NCBI RefSeq assembly: GCF_014649755.1
Contig: NZ_BMTQ01000021.1
Span: forward strand, 1 to 64,000
Reading direction: 5' to 3'
DNA from: Streptomyces litmocidini
Lineage (GTDB): Bacteria > Actinomycetota > Actinomycetes > Streptomycetales > Streptomycetaceae
DNA: 64,000 nucleotides
Shown: positions 9,001 through 16,121 of the stretch, piece after piece
How positions within the stretch are numbered: position 1 is the first letter of the stretch
Layout: each line of letters begins with the position of its first letter
Notes under the pieces: model-generated
Database searches by the model: none
Told to the model about the DNA's origin: nothing
The model's input: the letters and a program-made list of their open reading frames with translations, nothing else
Program-made: the position numbers and the translations under genes

Positions 9001-9577
9001 CGGCCTCGGGCACCGGCGGGCCCATGTGCAGCGGGCGGCGGGCCGGCGGCGGGGTCGGGGACGCGGTCGCGGGCGGGGGCATGCGGACGCCGCCGAGGTC
9101 GACGGAGCCGGAGTCGCGGCCGGCCGCCTCGTGGGCGCCGGTGTCGAGGATGCCGGGCTCGTAGCCGTGCTCGGTGGGCACGGGGACGCCGTGCGCCGGG
9201 GTGCCGAGCGGCACTCCCTGCGGCGGGGTCTGGCCCTGCGGGGCGGTCAGCACGTCGGCGAGCGCGACCCCGTCGGGGAGCGGGCCCGTGAGCGGGTCCG
9301 GCAGCGGGTCGGTGAGCGGGTCGCCCATCGGGATCTGCGCCTCCGGGACGGCGGCCGGCGGGGCCGGGACGGCGACCGGCGGCGCGGGCGCGACGCCCGG
9401 CGGGTGCTCGCTCCAGGCGCCCTGGGCGCCCGGCATCAGGAGGATGTCGTCGTCCTCGGCGGTGTGCCCGGAGGGGTCCAGGAAGGTGTACGCGTCCGGA
9501 GCGGGGATGCCCGGCTGCTCGACCATGCCTGCGTTCTCCGGCAGCCCCTCGCCCGGGACCTGGCCGGTGTCCGTCAT
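6053..9577 (-). CDS. cobT: BluB-CobT fusion: DMB synthase and NaMN:DMB phosphoribosyltransferase
   Basis: The protein has 1174 residues in three parts. Residues 1 to about 600 are a disordered Ala/Pro/Glu/Val-rich region with short tandem repeats. Residues about 604-820 are a nitroreductase-fold BluB-like domain (RRDIRNGFRSD, TAPSVGHSQPWDFV), which makes 5,6-dimethylbenzimidazole (DMB) from reduced FMN. Residues about 824-1174 are CobT (ALGMLEIISAQLSGL, GEMGIANTTASAAL, LRLGEGTGALLALPL with the catalytic Glu), which activates DMB to alpha-ribazole phosphate. The fusion joins two consecutive steps of lower-ligand synthesis. The ATG has GAGGGG upstream. It lies between cobL and cobA on the same strand. 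The very long N-terminus is the odd part. Confidence 0.9.
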   Translation of the reverse strand: MTDTGQVPGEGLPENAGMVEQPGIPAPDAYTFLDPSGHTAEDDDILLMPGAQGAWSEHPPGVAPAPPVAVPAPPAAVPEAQIPMGDPLTDPLPDPLTGPLPDGVALADVLTAPQGQTPPQGVPLGTPAHGVPVPTEHGYEPGILDTGAHEAAGRDSGSVDLGGVRMPPPATASPTPPPARRPLHMGPPVPEAGGGVVLSLADRGPATAPAPAPQPAPAPEPAVATAPAPMPVRNPGPPTTGPEYFEIAQDQQLAPQGAEPWVAQPQEPAAPQAPAETVVPPTARFVQVEGSVPTTPHLAPMPAEAPQATEPAPIAEQAPAEEPSLPAEPVAETPVEPVAEAPADVVEPVAEAAEPVAEAVEVQATVPAPREGEPAGPVQVAEPQVAEAPVQVAQAVEPQAAVPQAAVPVAEAPAEAAPEAPQPVEEPAQAPQPAPEEPVQAAEAAPAEAAPAEAAPAEAAPAEAVPAEVRAEAAPEVVETAAEPVAEALVEPAAEQPATVEPVADAPVAAPAEEPVEAAEEVPVVAEPASEAPVEAQVPPEAEPAPEAEVVPEAEAVPQAPAESDAGTASESSPAAPQTEEDDSAPAAEEQATEPRPASPAPAYDDAEREAVLRVMRERRDIRNGFRSDPIPHEVLLRVLEAAHTAPSVGHSQPWDFVVIRSAETRQTMHELARRQREAYAKSLPKARAKQFKELKIEAILDTPVNIVVTADPTRGGRHTLGRYTQPQMAPYSSALAVENLWLAARAEGLGVGWVSFFDEREMVRTLGLPEHLEVVAYLCVGYVDEFPEEPELMQAGWSKRRPLAWVVHEETYGRRALPGEEPHDLLQETVANIRPLDAKALGEAWERQKRMTKPAGALGMLEIISAQLSGLSRVCPPPIPEPAAVAIFAGDHGVHAQGVTPWPQEVTGQMVANFLGGGAVCNAFANQVGAEVCVIDVGVAAELPATPGLLPRKVRPGTGDFTTGPAMTREEVLAAIEVGIETARDLVAAGNKALLTGEMGIANTTASAALISVYTGVDAAEVTGRGTGINDETHARKVDVVRRALDLHKPDPADPIGVLSAVGGLEHAALVGLILGAASLRTPVILDGVSTGAAALVARAIAPESLAACIAGHRSAEPGHVAALNKLGLRPLVDLDLRLGEGTGALLALPLVQSAARAMHEVATFDSAGVTEK
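8173..8256 (-). repeat. 15-bp tandem repeats encoding APAEA units in cobT
   Basis: About five near-identical 15-bp units (GCCTCGGCGGGCGCG type, some with TCTGC) encode an alanine/glutamate repeat of the form AAPAE in the disordered N-terminal half of the BluB-CobT protein. They keep the reading frame, so copy number could vary without breaking the enzyme. Confidence 0.75.
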
Positions 9578-9911
9578 GCGTACCCCTCGCCCATCGCTTG
9601 TGCTCCTTCAGACCTGCGCCCGTCGACAAGAACGAGCGCGCGCGCCGCGCGGCACGAAACACGCGCGGACACCCACACATTGTCGCGGCCTTCGGCCATC
9701 GTGACAGGGAGATCTGCCACGGTGCGCTGTGGACTGCGCCACGTCGCGCGGTCCCCCCGTTGTCAAGTACCACGTCAGTGGCACAAAGCGGCCACCCATT
9801 CGGGACATTGGCGAACAGAGTGCCGAACGTCCCGGTGCGGTACAACAATCGGCCAGCCTACCCTGCCCCGGTGGGGCGGCCTGGTCATGGGTGGGGGGTC
9901 CTCCGGCGGAG
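9578..9911. other. 334-bp gene-free gap upstream of cobT
   Basis: No gene is visible here. On the minus strand a TTGACA (9770-9775) could be a -35 element, but I see no convincing -10 at 17-18 bp. I looked for the conserved cobalamin-riboswitch core and did not find it. GCCCC-GGT-GGGGC, just beyond the cobL stop, is a possible weak terminator. Confidence 0.4.
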
Positions 9912-11153
9912 CTAGGAGGAGTTCGCCCTGCGTCCGGAGAGCAGGAAGACGACCGAGCGCTCGCGTTCCGACCAGTCGTCCGGGTCGAGTCCGACGGTCT
10001 GGAGGAGGACGCTCTCGACGGCGTAGCCGCCTTCGGCGAGGGCGGTGCCGATCGCCTCGGCCTCGTCGCGGGTGGAGGCGTGGGCCACGATGCGCTCCGG
10101 GCGCCGGTCGGTGCAGGCGGTGACGACGGGGACGCCACCGGCCGCGATCCGTACGACGTCGGGTTCGGGCAGGTTCTCCAGGACGTGCGGGGCGCGGCCC
10201 GGGACGGTCTGGAGGAGGACCCCGTGCCTGCGGGCGGCCCGTTCGGTGCGGGCGCAGGCGTCCGGGGCGACGTCCACGGCGATGACGGCGGCTCCGAAGC
10301 GGGCGGCTTCGACGGAGAAGGCGCCGCCCGCGCAGCCGATGTCCCAGACGAGGTCGCCGGTGCGGGGCCCGAGGCGGGCCAGTTGGGCGGCCCGGAGGGC
10401 GGGGGCCGTGCCGGCGCCGGTGTGGGCCGGTCCGGTTCCCGGGCCTTCGCCCTCGGAGTCGTACTCCTCGGTGGGAAGGCCCCAGCCGCGTACCGTGCGC
10501 GTGGCCGGGTCCCGGCCCATCAGCCAGGGGGCGGTGGGGGTGCCGCCGGGTGCGCCGCCGATGACGAGGACGACGTTCGGGTCGCGCCAGGTGTGGTCGG
10601 CGGCCCTGTCCGAGGTGAGGACCGAGACCTGTTCGCGGTCAGTGCCGAGCTCCTCGCAGACGACGAAGGTGCGGTGGACGCCGTCGAGGAGGAGGGCGAG
10701 CTCGGCCGGTCCCGCGCCGGGCGAGGTGAGGACGGCGACCTTGGGATGGGCGCGGCAGACGTTGACGGCGCGGCGGAGGGTGCGCTGGTGGGCGACGACG
10801 ATCCGGGCGTCCTCCCAGGGCATGCCGGCGCGTGCGAAGGCGGCGGCGACGGACGAGACGGCAGGGACGACCTCGACCTCCAGGCCGTGCTGGGGGGCGC
10901 GCAGGGTGCGGACCACGCCGAAGAAGCCGGGGTCGCCGTCGGCGAGGACGACGGCGGTGCCGCGGTGGCCGGCGATGCGGCGGGCGGCGAGGTCGACGCT
11001 GCCGAGGCGGATGCGTTCGGCGCCCGGCGGCACCTCGGGCAGCGTCAGGTGGTGGCCGGCGCCGGCCACGAGGGTGGCGGCGGAGAGCGCGGACCGGGCC
11101 GCCGCGGTGAGGGGCGAGCCGTCCCAGCCGATCACCGTGACGCGGTCGGCCAT
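9912..11153 (-). CDS. cobL: Precorrin-6Y C5,15-methyltransferase (decarboxylating), CbiE-CbiT fusion
   Basis: This 413-residue enzyme carries two SAM-dependent domains. Residues 1 to about 205 are CbiE (tetrapyrrole methylase fold; VTVIGWDG at the start, VVLADGDPGFFGV, VVPAVSSVAAAFARAGMPWEDA). Residues about 240-413 are CbiT (class I fold; VWDIGCAGGAFSVEA near 268). Together they methylate C5 and C15 and decarboxylate precorrin-6Y in the aerobic cobalamin pathway. The ATG at 11151-11153 is preceded by AGGGAG. It is upstream of cobT in the same orientation but separated by 334 bp, so it may be independently transcribed. Confidence 0.92.
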   Translation of the reverse strand: MADRVTVIGWDGSPLTAAARSALSAATLVAGAGHHLTLPEVPPGAERIRLGSVDLAARRIAGHRGTAVVLADGDPGFFGVVRTLRAPQHGLEVEVVPAVSSVAAAFARAGMPWEDARIVVAHQRTLRRAVNVCRAHPKVAVLTSPGAGPAELALLLDGVHRTFVVCEELGTDREQVSVLTSDRAADHTWRDPNVVLVIGGAPGGTPTAPWLMGRDPATRTVRGWGLPTEEYDSEGEGPGTGPAHTGAGTAPALRAAQLARLGPRTGDLVWDIGCAGGAFSVEAARFGAAVIAVDVAPDACARTERAARRHGVLLQTVPGRAPHVLENLPEPDVVRIAAGGVPVVTACTDRRPERIVAHASTRDEAEAIGTALAEGGYAVESVLLQTVGLDPDDWSERERSVVFLLSGRRANSS

Positions 11154-11224
11154 CGTCGTCTGTCTCCCTGGTGTCGTCGCAGGTCGGGGGCGTGCCGAGC
11201 GTACCCCGGGATCGCCCCGGGGGC

Positions 11225-11860
11225 TCAGCTCCAGTCGGTGTACGAGGAGTAGCCGGCTTCGGCCATCTGGTCGGCGACGCCGTCGAGGTCCTCGGGGAGG
11301 AGGCCCCAGACGATGAAGTCGGTGCGCAGTTCGGTCCAGCCGCCGTCCTCGGTGCGGGTGCGGGCTATGCAGGCGTTGCGCAGGACGCCCTCGCTGATGC
11401 AGCCGATCTTCTGGGCGACCTGCTGGGAGGCGGTGTTGTCGGCGGCGGTGCGCAGTTCGAGGCGTTCGAACTTCTGGTCGCCGAAGAGCCACTGGGCGGT
11501 GGCGAGCGCGGCTTCGGAGGCGTAGCCCTCGCCCCGGGCCCAGGGGGCGACGATGTAGGACATCTCGGTGGAGCGGACCCGCCAGTCGGTGTGGGCCAGC
11601 TGGACGATGCCGACGAGACGCTGGGTCAGGAACTCGGTGACGGCGAGGTCGAGGCCCCGGCCGGCGGTGCGTTCGGCGGGGGCGTACTCGGTGATCCAGC
11701 GGCGTGCGGCGGTCTCGGTGAAGGGCTGGGGCACGGCCGTCCAGGCGGCGACCATCTCGTCGTTCATCATCTCGGTGAGGGCCGGGGCGTCCGTCTCCTC
11801 GAGCGCGCGCAGCACCAGCCGGTCCGTGTTGATGGAGATGTCCGGGAAGGTGGTAGTCAT
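11225..11860 (-). CDS. GNAT acetyltransferase, RimJ/RimL-like
   Basis: This is a 211-residue Acetyltransf_3-type protein. It shows the N-terminal TDRLVLRALEETDAPAL block, the central SYIVAPWARGEGYASEAALATAQWLF acetyl-CoA site (split across the fold) and LELRTAADNTASQQVAQKIGC typical of RimJ/RimL relatives. It should transfer an acetyl group from acetyl-CoA to an N-terminus or small amine; the substrate is unknown. The ATG at 11858-11860 gives the usual family length and has GGAG upstream. An open frame extends about 50 codons upstream but is low complexity. It follows metQ on the same strand after a terminator, so it is probably a separate unit. Confidence 0.85.
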   Translation of the reverse strand: MTTTFPDISINTDRLVLRALEETDAPALTEMMNDEMVAAWTAVPQPFTETAARRWITEYAPAERTAGRGLDLAVTEFLTQRLVGIVQLAHTDWRVRSTEMSYIVAPWARGEGYASEAALATAQWLFGDQKFERLELRTAADNTASQQVAQKIGCISEGVLRNACIARTRTEDGGWTELRTDFIVWGLLPEDLDGVADQMAEAGYSSYTDWS

Positions 11861-11976
11861 GCGCAGCTCCATGCCGTGGACCGTCCGAATCGACCGTGAA
11901 CGCACAGCATGCAGCATGCGGCCGCCGGTGCGCATGGCCGGGTCGGGTGTGCCGGGGTGTGGGGGCGGGCGCGGCG

Positions 11977-12011
11977 AAGGCCCCGCGCACCGGACGGGGT
12001 GCGGGGGCCTT
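11977..12011 (-). terminator. Terminator downstream of metNIQ
   Basis: AAGGCCCCGCGCACC (11977-11991) pairs, with one bulge, with GGTGCGGGGGCCTT (11998-12011). It lies 67 nt beyond the metQ stop and before the GNAT gene. Confidence 0.65.
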
Positions 12012-12077
12012 CTGCTCAAGGAATGTACGGGGGAGCCGGTCTGACGGTCCCTCGGACGTGGTTCCTGTCGGGCGTCC

Positions 12078-12932
12078 TCAGCCGGCGGCGCCGAAGGCCG
12101 GGACGACCGAGCCCTTGTAGGTGTCCTCGATGTACTTCTTCACCTCGGGCGAGTTGAGGAGCCCGGCGAGCTTCTGCACGCGGGCGTCCTTCTCGTTGCC
12201 CGCCTTGACGGCGAGGAAGTTGGCGTACGGGTTGCCCTCCGCCTTCTCCAGGGCGAGGGCGTCCTTCGCCGGGGAGAGCTCGGCCTCGATGGCGTAGTTG
12301 CCGTTGATGACGGCGGCGTCCACGTCGTTCAGGGCGCGGGGCACGGTGGCGGCCTCCAGCTCCTTGAACTCCAGGCCCTTCTTGTCGGTGATGTCGGAGA
12401 GCTTGGCGTCGGTGCCGACACCGGACTTGAGGGTGATGAGGCCGTTGTCGGCGAGGAGGTGGAGGGCGCGGCCCTCGTTGGTGGTGTCGTTGGGGACGGC
12501 GACGGTCTGGCCGGCCTTGATGTCCTTCACCGACTTGACCTTCTTGGAGTAGAGGCCGAGCGGCTCCAGGTGGACGTTCACCACCGGGACGATGTGGGTG
12601 CCGTTCTTCTTGTTGAAGTCGTCGAGGTACGGCTTGTGCTGGAAGAAGTTGGCGTCGACCTGGCCGGACTCGGTGGCGGTGTTCGGCAGGACGTAGTCCG
12701 TGAACTCCTTCACCTCCAGCTTCAGGCCGGCCTTCTCGGCCAGGTTGTCCTTGACGAAGTTCAGGATGTCGGCGTGCGGCGTCGGGGACGCGGCGACGAC
12801 GAGGGGCTTGTCGGCGGCGCCGGCCGCGTCCTTGGCGGAGGACGGGTCCGAGGAGGTGCCGCAGGCGGTGAGGCCGAGGGCGAGGGCGGCGGTGGCGGCG
12901 ATGCCGGCGGTGAGCTTGACGTTCTTGCGCAC
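12078..12932 (-). CDS. metQ: Methionine ABC transporter substrate-binding lipoprotein
   Basis: This is a 284-residue NlpA/MetQ-family lipoprotein that captures methionine outside the membrane for the MetNI importer. A signal peptide ends in the lipobox LTAC with Cys24. The mature protein shows VVAASPTPHADILNFVK, VDANFFQHKPYLDDFN and AVPNDTTNEGRALHLL, all family hallmarks. The GTG at 12930-12932 is chosen because AGAGG lies 8 nt upstream and it gives a proper lipoprotein signal. It is the last gene of metN-metI-metQ. The 92-nt gap after metI holds a CTTCGA/TCGAAG hairpin that could stabilise or separate the messages so that the binding protein is made in excess. Confidence 0.92.
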   Translation of the reverse strand: MRKNVKLTAGIAATAALALGLTACGTSSDPSSAKDAAGAADKPLVVAASPTPHADILNFVKDNLAEKAGLKLEVKEFTDYVLPNTATESGQVDANFFQHKPYLDDFNKKNGTHIVPVVNVHLEPLGLYSKKVKSVKDIKAGQTVAVPNDTTNEGRALHLLADNGLITLKSGVGTDAKLSDITDKKGLEFKELEAATVPRALNDVDAAVINGNYAIEAELSPAKDALALEKAEGNPYANFLAVKAGNEKDARVQKLAGLLNSPEVKKYIEDTYKGSVVPAFGAAG

Positions 12933-13024
12933 GAAGAGTGCCTCTTTCCGGTGGAGCGGGTTCTTTGCCTGGACAACAAGTCCGGGCTGTTCTTCGAGAA
13001 TCGAAGTCTTGGGGGCCGGTGGCG

Positions 13025-13693
13025 TTACGCGGTGCGGCCCCGGCGGGCGAGGAGTCGGACGACCCCGTCGCCGATGAGCTGGACGACGGTCACGACGGCG
13101 ACCAGGACCACGACGGTGACGAGCATGAACGTGGTGTCGAAGCGCTGGTACCCGTAGGTGACGGCCTTGGAGCCGAGGCCTTCGCCGCCGACCGCGCCGG
13201 CCATCGCGGAGTAGCCGATGAGCACGATCACGGTGGTGGTGACGGCGGAGACCAGCGAGGGCAGGGCCTGCGAGAGCAGCACCTTGCGGACGATGGTGGG
13301 GATGCCGCCGCCCATGGCCTGGACGGCCTCGACGAGCCCGTGGTCGACCTCGCGTATCGCCGTCTCGACGAGGCGCGCGAAGAAGGGGATGGCGCCGATG
13401 GCGAGCGGCACGATCATCGCGGTGGGGCCGATGAAGGTGCCGACGACGAAGGTCGTGAAGGGGATGAGGGCGATCAGCAGGATGATGAACGGCAGCGAAC
13501 GCCCGATGTTCACGATCGCACCGACGACCTTGTTCACCGGCCGGTTCTGCAGCAGTCCGCCCTTGTCCGTGAGGACGAGGAGGATGCCGAGCGGGAGGCC
13601 GCCGACGATGGTGACGACGGTGGCCCACAGGACCATGTAGAGCGTGTCGACGGTGCCCTGCTCCAGGAGGGGCTGCATCTCCGACCAGGTCAC
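13025..13693 (-). CDS. metI: Methionine ABC transporter permease
   Basis: This 222-residue permease has five predicted membrane helices. The coupling loop near residues 140-160 (EAVQAMGGGIPTIVRKVLLSQALP) contacts the MetN ATPase. The length and the NIGRSLPFIILLIALIPFT segment are typical of MetI. It forms the channel of the high-affinity methionine importer. Its ATG overlaps the end of metN by 4 nt, indicating translational coupling. MetQ follows after a 92-nt gap. Confidence 0.93.
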   Translation of the reverse strand: MTWSEMQPLLEQGTVDTLYMVLWATVVTIVGGLPLGILLVLTDKGGLLQNRPVNKVVGAIVNIGRSLPFIILLIALIPFTTFVVGTFIGPTAMIVPLAIGAIPFFARLVETAIREVDHGLVEAVQAMGGGIPTIVRKVLLSQALPSLVSAVTTTVIVLIGYSAMAGAVGGEGLGSKAVTYGYQRFDTTFMLVTVVVLVAVVTVVQLIGDGVVRLLARRGRTA

Positions 13694-14760
13694 TTGGCAC
13701 CTTCCTTGACCAGTACGGGCGCGGTGCCCGGCTCCTGTGCGTCGTCTTCCACGAGTTCGACCTGGAGGCCCTGCTCCCGCAGGAAGCCGACCGGGACGAC
13801 GTTCTCCTCGTACCGTCCGGGGAGTTCGATCCTCATCCGGCCGATCTGCTTCCCGCCGACGGTGTCCATCGCCGCCCCGAGGATCGAGATGTCGATGTTG
13901 TACGTGCGGGAGAGCTGCGAGATGACCGGCTGGGTCGCGGCCTCGCCGTGGAACGTGACGTCGACGACGGTGCGGTCGGGGCCCGTGGGGGCGCCGCTGA
14001 CCGGGAACAGCTCGGCCGCCAGCTGGGAGCCGGGGGTGGCGAGCAGTTCGCCGACGGTGCCGGACTCGACGACGCGGCCCTTCTGCATGAGCGCGGCGGA
14101 GTCGCAGATCGTCTTGACGACGTCCATCTCGTGCGTGATGAGCAGGACGGTGAGGCCGAGCTGCCGGTTGAGGTCGCGCAGGAGCTGGAGGATGGAACGG
14201 GTGGTCTCCGGGTCGAGGGCGCTGGTGGCCTCGTCGGAGAGCAGGACCTTGGGGTTGCCGGCGAGGGCGCGGGCGATGCCGACGCGCTGCTTCTGGCCGC
14301 CGGAGAGCTGGCCGGGGTAGGACTTCGCCTTGTCGGCGAGGCCGACCAGGTCGAGGAGTTCCAGGGCCCGGCGGGAGCGCTCGGCGCCGGAGACGCCGAG
14401 GATCTCCAGGGGGAGCTCGACGTTGTCCTTGACCGTGCGGGAGGACAGCAGGTTGAAGTGCTGGAAGACCATGCCGATGCTGCTGCGCGCCCGGCGCAGG
14501 TCCTTGCCGGCGCGGCGGCTCTTTCCGGCCAGGGCGGTGAGGTCGACGCCGTCGACGGTCACGGTGCCGGCGGTGGGGCGCTCCAGGAGGTTGACGCAGC
14601 GGATGAGCGAGGACTTGCCGGCGCCGCTCTGGCCGATGACGCCGAAGACCTCGCCCTCGCGGACGTGGAGGTCGACGCCGTCCAGAGCGGTGACCTGTCG
14701 GCCGCGCGACTCGTAGACCTTGGTCAGGCCCGAAGTGGTGATCACAGGGGTTTCCGTCAC
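13690..14760 (-). CDS. metN: Methionine ABC transporter ATP-binding protein with NIL domain
   Basis: This 356-residue ATPase energises methionine uptake. It shows Walker A GQSGAGKSS (about 43-51), signature LSGGQKQR, Walker B VLLSDEATSALDP and the H-loop THEMD. The C-terminal residues (about 275-345, VVDVTFHGEAATQPVISQL and following) form the NIL regulatory domain that in MetN relatives binds methionine and causes trans-inhibition. The GTG at 14758-14760 is chosen because it begins VTETPVITTSGLTKVYE, but it has no clear Shine-Dalgarno, so an upstream GTG is possible. A small leader ORF and a hairpin lie in the 283 nt upstream. Confidence 0.92.
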   Translation of the reverse strand: MTETPVITTSGLTKVYESRGRQVTALDGVDLHVREGEVFGVIGQSGAGKSSLIRCVNLLERPTAGTVTVDGVDLTALAGKSRRAGKDLRRARSSIGMVFQHFNLLSSRTVKDNVELPLEILGVSGAERSRRALELLDLVGLADKAKSYPGQLSGGQKQRVGIARALAGNPKVLLSDEATSALDPETTRSILQLLRDLNRQLGLTVLLITHEMDVVKTICDSAALMQKGRVVESGTVGELLATPGSQLAAELFPVSGAPTGPDRTVVDVTFHGEAATQPVISQLSRTYNIDISILGAAMDTVGGKQIGRMRIELPGRYEENVVPVGFLREQGLQVELVEDDAQEPGTAPVLVKEGAK

Positions 14761-14920
14761 TGTCGAGTGCGCGACGCGGGGTCCGCCGTGCACGGGATTC
14801 GTCTTCGGACAGTCAGGCGCACGGGAGGCTGCTCCGGCCGGCTGGTGGCCGGTGGACAGCGGTGCGCGGGGCGGGCACGGTCCGGCGCCGGGTGGCGGGC
14901 GGATCGGCTCGGCCGTCGGG

Positions 14921-14942
14921 GTCTCGCTTCGGGGCGCGAGAC
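14921..14942 (-). promoter_or_regulatory. Hairpin after the met leader ORF
   Basis: A perfect 7-bp stem (GTCTCGC at 14921-14927, GCGAGAC at 14936-14942) lies 14 nt past the stop codon of the leader ORF and about 160 nt before metN. A ribosome stalled near the leader stop would cover or free it, as in attenuation. Confidence 0.45.
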
Positions 14943-14956
14943 TCAGGCGGGGGCCC

Positions 14957-15043
14957 TCAGATGGCGCACATTCGACACGTACGACGAGCACCGGGCGTCG
15001 TGTTCGCCTCGGTCGCAAGGGTGCGGCTGCTCGTCGTGGTCAT
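14957..15043 (-). CDS. Possible cysteine-containing leader peptide of metNIQ
   Basis: A 28-codon ORF starts MTTTSSRTL and ends GARRTCRMCAI just before a hairpin. It has no Shine-Dalgarno, but TTACTT lies six bases before the ATG, an arrangement compatible with a leaderless transcript. Two cysteines and a methionine in the last five residues would make the ribosome sensitive to charged tRNA-Cys/tRNA-Met levels. Actinobacteria are known to use leaderless, cysteine-rich leader ORFs ahead of sulfur genes; this is an inferred example ahead of a methionine importer. It is not homologous in detail to anything I can name. Confidence 0.4.
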   Translation of the reverse strand: MTTTSSRTLATEANTTPGARRTCRMCAI

Positions 15044-15084
15044 GGCTGCAAGTAAAACATGCGCAGCTGCGAAGGGAAGCGGGG

Positions 15085-15101
15085 TGTCCGAATACCGGAC
15101 A
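15085..15101. promoter_or_regulatory. Inverted repeat TGTCCG-N5-CGGACA, possible operator
   Basis: Perfect 6-bp half-sites (15085-15090 and 15096-15101) with a 5-bp spacer lie 42 nt upstream of the met leader ORF. It is a plausible regulator-binding site for the met operon promoter; the protein is unknown. Confidence 0.4.
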
Positions 15102-15313
15102 TCACTGAGACGGCATGCGGACGCGCTCGAACCGCGTCACGGCGCGCCTTTCCGTACGCGGCCTGGAGGGAACGGCCCCGGGGCCGTTCGCGGAGGGGAG
15201 GGCGGTCGGGCACGGGATGTGGCGGAGGCCACGCGCCCGGCGGGCCGGGGCCGGGGGCGGGGGGCAGGGGGGCGAGCGCATCGGACGCTTCGGGCCGTAA
15301 TACCCTCGGGCGC

Positions 15314-15676
15314 ATGCTTGACGTCCTGACGGTCGCGGTCTCCGCGGCCGCGCTCGCCCTCGCCGCCTGGTGCGGCTTCGCCGCCTTCCGGGACCAGTCG
15401 ACCAAGGACTGGCACTTCATCGGCATGGCCGTGGTGACCTTCCTGGTCCTGGTCCAGCTGATCGTCGGCATCGTGCAGCTGGCGCGCGGCGAGGAGGCGG
15501 AGGAGGGCACGACGATCTTCGTCGCCTATCTGCTCGGCGCGCTGTGCGCGGTGCCCATCGCCGGTTTCATGTCGCTCGCGGAGCGCAGCCGGTGGGGTTC
15601 GGCGACGGTGGCGGCCGGCGCGGTCGTCCTGGCCGTGCTCGAAGTGCGTCTCCACGACATCTGGACGGTGGGCTGA
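15314..15676 (+). CDS. Four-helix integral membrane protein, unknown function
   Basis: This is a 120-residue protein with four hydrophobic segments (about 4-24, 36-57, 68-86 and 94-113) joined by short loops, one acidic (EEAEEG). I recognise no characterised family. The ATG at 15314 is 7 nt after TACCCT, a possible -10, and has no strong Shine-Dalgarno, so it could be leaderless. The next membrane-protein gene starts 2 nt after its stop, so the two form an operon divergent from metNIQ. They may act together at the membrane; no substrate can be inferred. Confidence 0.7.
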   Translation: MLDVLTVAVSAAALALAAWCGFAAFRDQSTKDWHFIGMAVVTFLVLVQLIVGIVQLARGEEAEEGTTIFVAYLLGALCAVPIAGFMSLAERSRWGSATVAAGAVVLAVLEVRLHDIWTVG

Positions 15677-15678
15677 CC

Positions 15679-16089
15679 ATGACCGCGACCGAGGGAACGA
15701 CCCGCCTGGTCAAGGGCCCGGGCATGCTGCTCGTCTGGCTGTACGGCGTGATGTCGGTCGGCGCGGTCTCGCGCTCGATCTACCAGATCGCGAGCGAGTT
15801 CGACCGGGCCCCGCTGGCGTACTCCCTGTCCGCGGTGGCGGCGGTCGTCTACGTCTTCATCACGTACACGCTGGTGCGGGGCGGGGAGAAGGCCCGCAGG
15901 GCGGCGCTGGTGTGCTGCGCCGCCGAGCTCGCGGGCGTGCTGGTCGTGGGGACCTGGACGCTGGTCGAGCCGTCCGCCTTCCCGGACGCGACGGTCTGGT
16001 CGGACTTCGGCTACGGCTACGTCTTCATCCCGGTGCTGCTGCCGCTGACCGGCATCTGGTGGCTGCGGAAGTCCGCCGAGGCGGCCTGA
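15679..16089 (+). CDS. Four-helix membrane protein, operon partner of the preceding gene
   Basis: This is a 136-residue protein with a short polar N-terminus (MTATEGTTRLVKG) and four predicted membrane helices (about 15-33, 45-65, 76-95 and 108-130), ending in WWLRKSAEAA. The ATG lies 2 nt after the upstream stop, so translation is coupled. The pattern recalls small actinobacterial integral membrane proteins of unknown function, sometimes annotated as conserved membrane proteins. No catalytic motif is visible. It ends just before a hairpin repeat that also abuts the convergent GNAT gene. Confidence 0.7.
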   Translation: MTATEGTTRLVKGPGMLLVWLYGVMSVGAVSRSIYQIASEFDRAPLAYSLSAVAAVVYVFITYTLVRGGEKARRAALVCCAAELAGVLVVGTWTLVEPSAFPDATVWSDFGYGYVFIPVLLPLTGIWWLRKSAEAA

Positions 16090-16096
16090 GCGGCCC

Positions 16097-16121
16097 GGGT
16101 CCCGTCTTTCGGATCAGACCC
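16097..16121. repeat. TTCGGATCAG hairpin repeat, copy 1
   Basis: GGGTC..GACCC with an inner GTCT-TTCGGATC-AGAC hairpin lies directly against the TAG stop of the convergent GNAT gene. The core GTC-N-TTCGGATCAG recurs at 37734-37755 and, inverted, at 37997-38018. It probably acts as a terminator here. Confidence 0.6.

Noticed and set aside
8082..9164. Plus-strand frame opposite the cobT N-terminus (Ala/Gly/Ser-rich)
   Set aside because: It mirrors the in-frame repeats of cobT and is not a coding region.
9578..9911. Cobalamin riboswitch upstream of cobT
   Set aside because: I did not find the conserved GGTG-N-AA-N-TCC core or the paired elements expected; only a generic GCCACTG is present.
3569..10123. 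A very long plus-strand frame through the corrinoid genes
   Set aside because: It is the GC-rich shadow of cobA, cobT and cobL; it has no recognised domain and low-complexity Arg/Gly content.
14761..14920. SAM riboswitch upstream of metN
   Set aside because: The GGCAACC-type conserved core and its pseudoknot partner are absent; only the leader ORF and a simple hairpin are supported.
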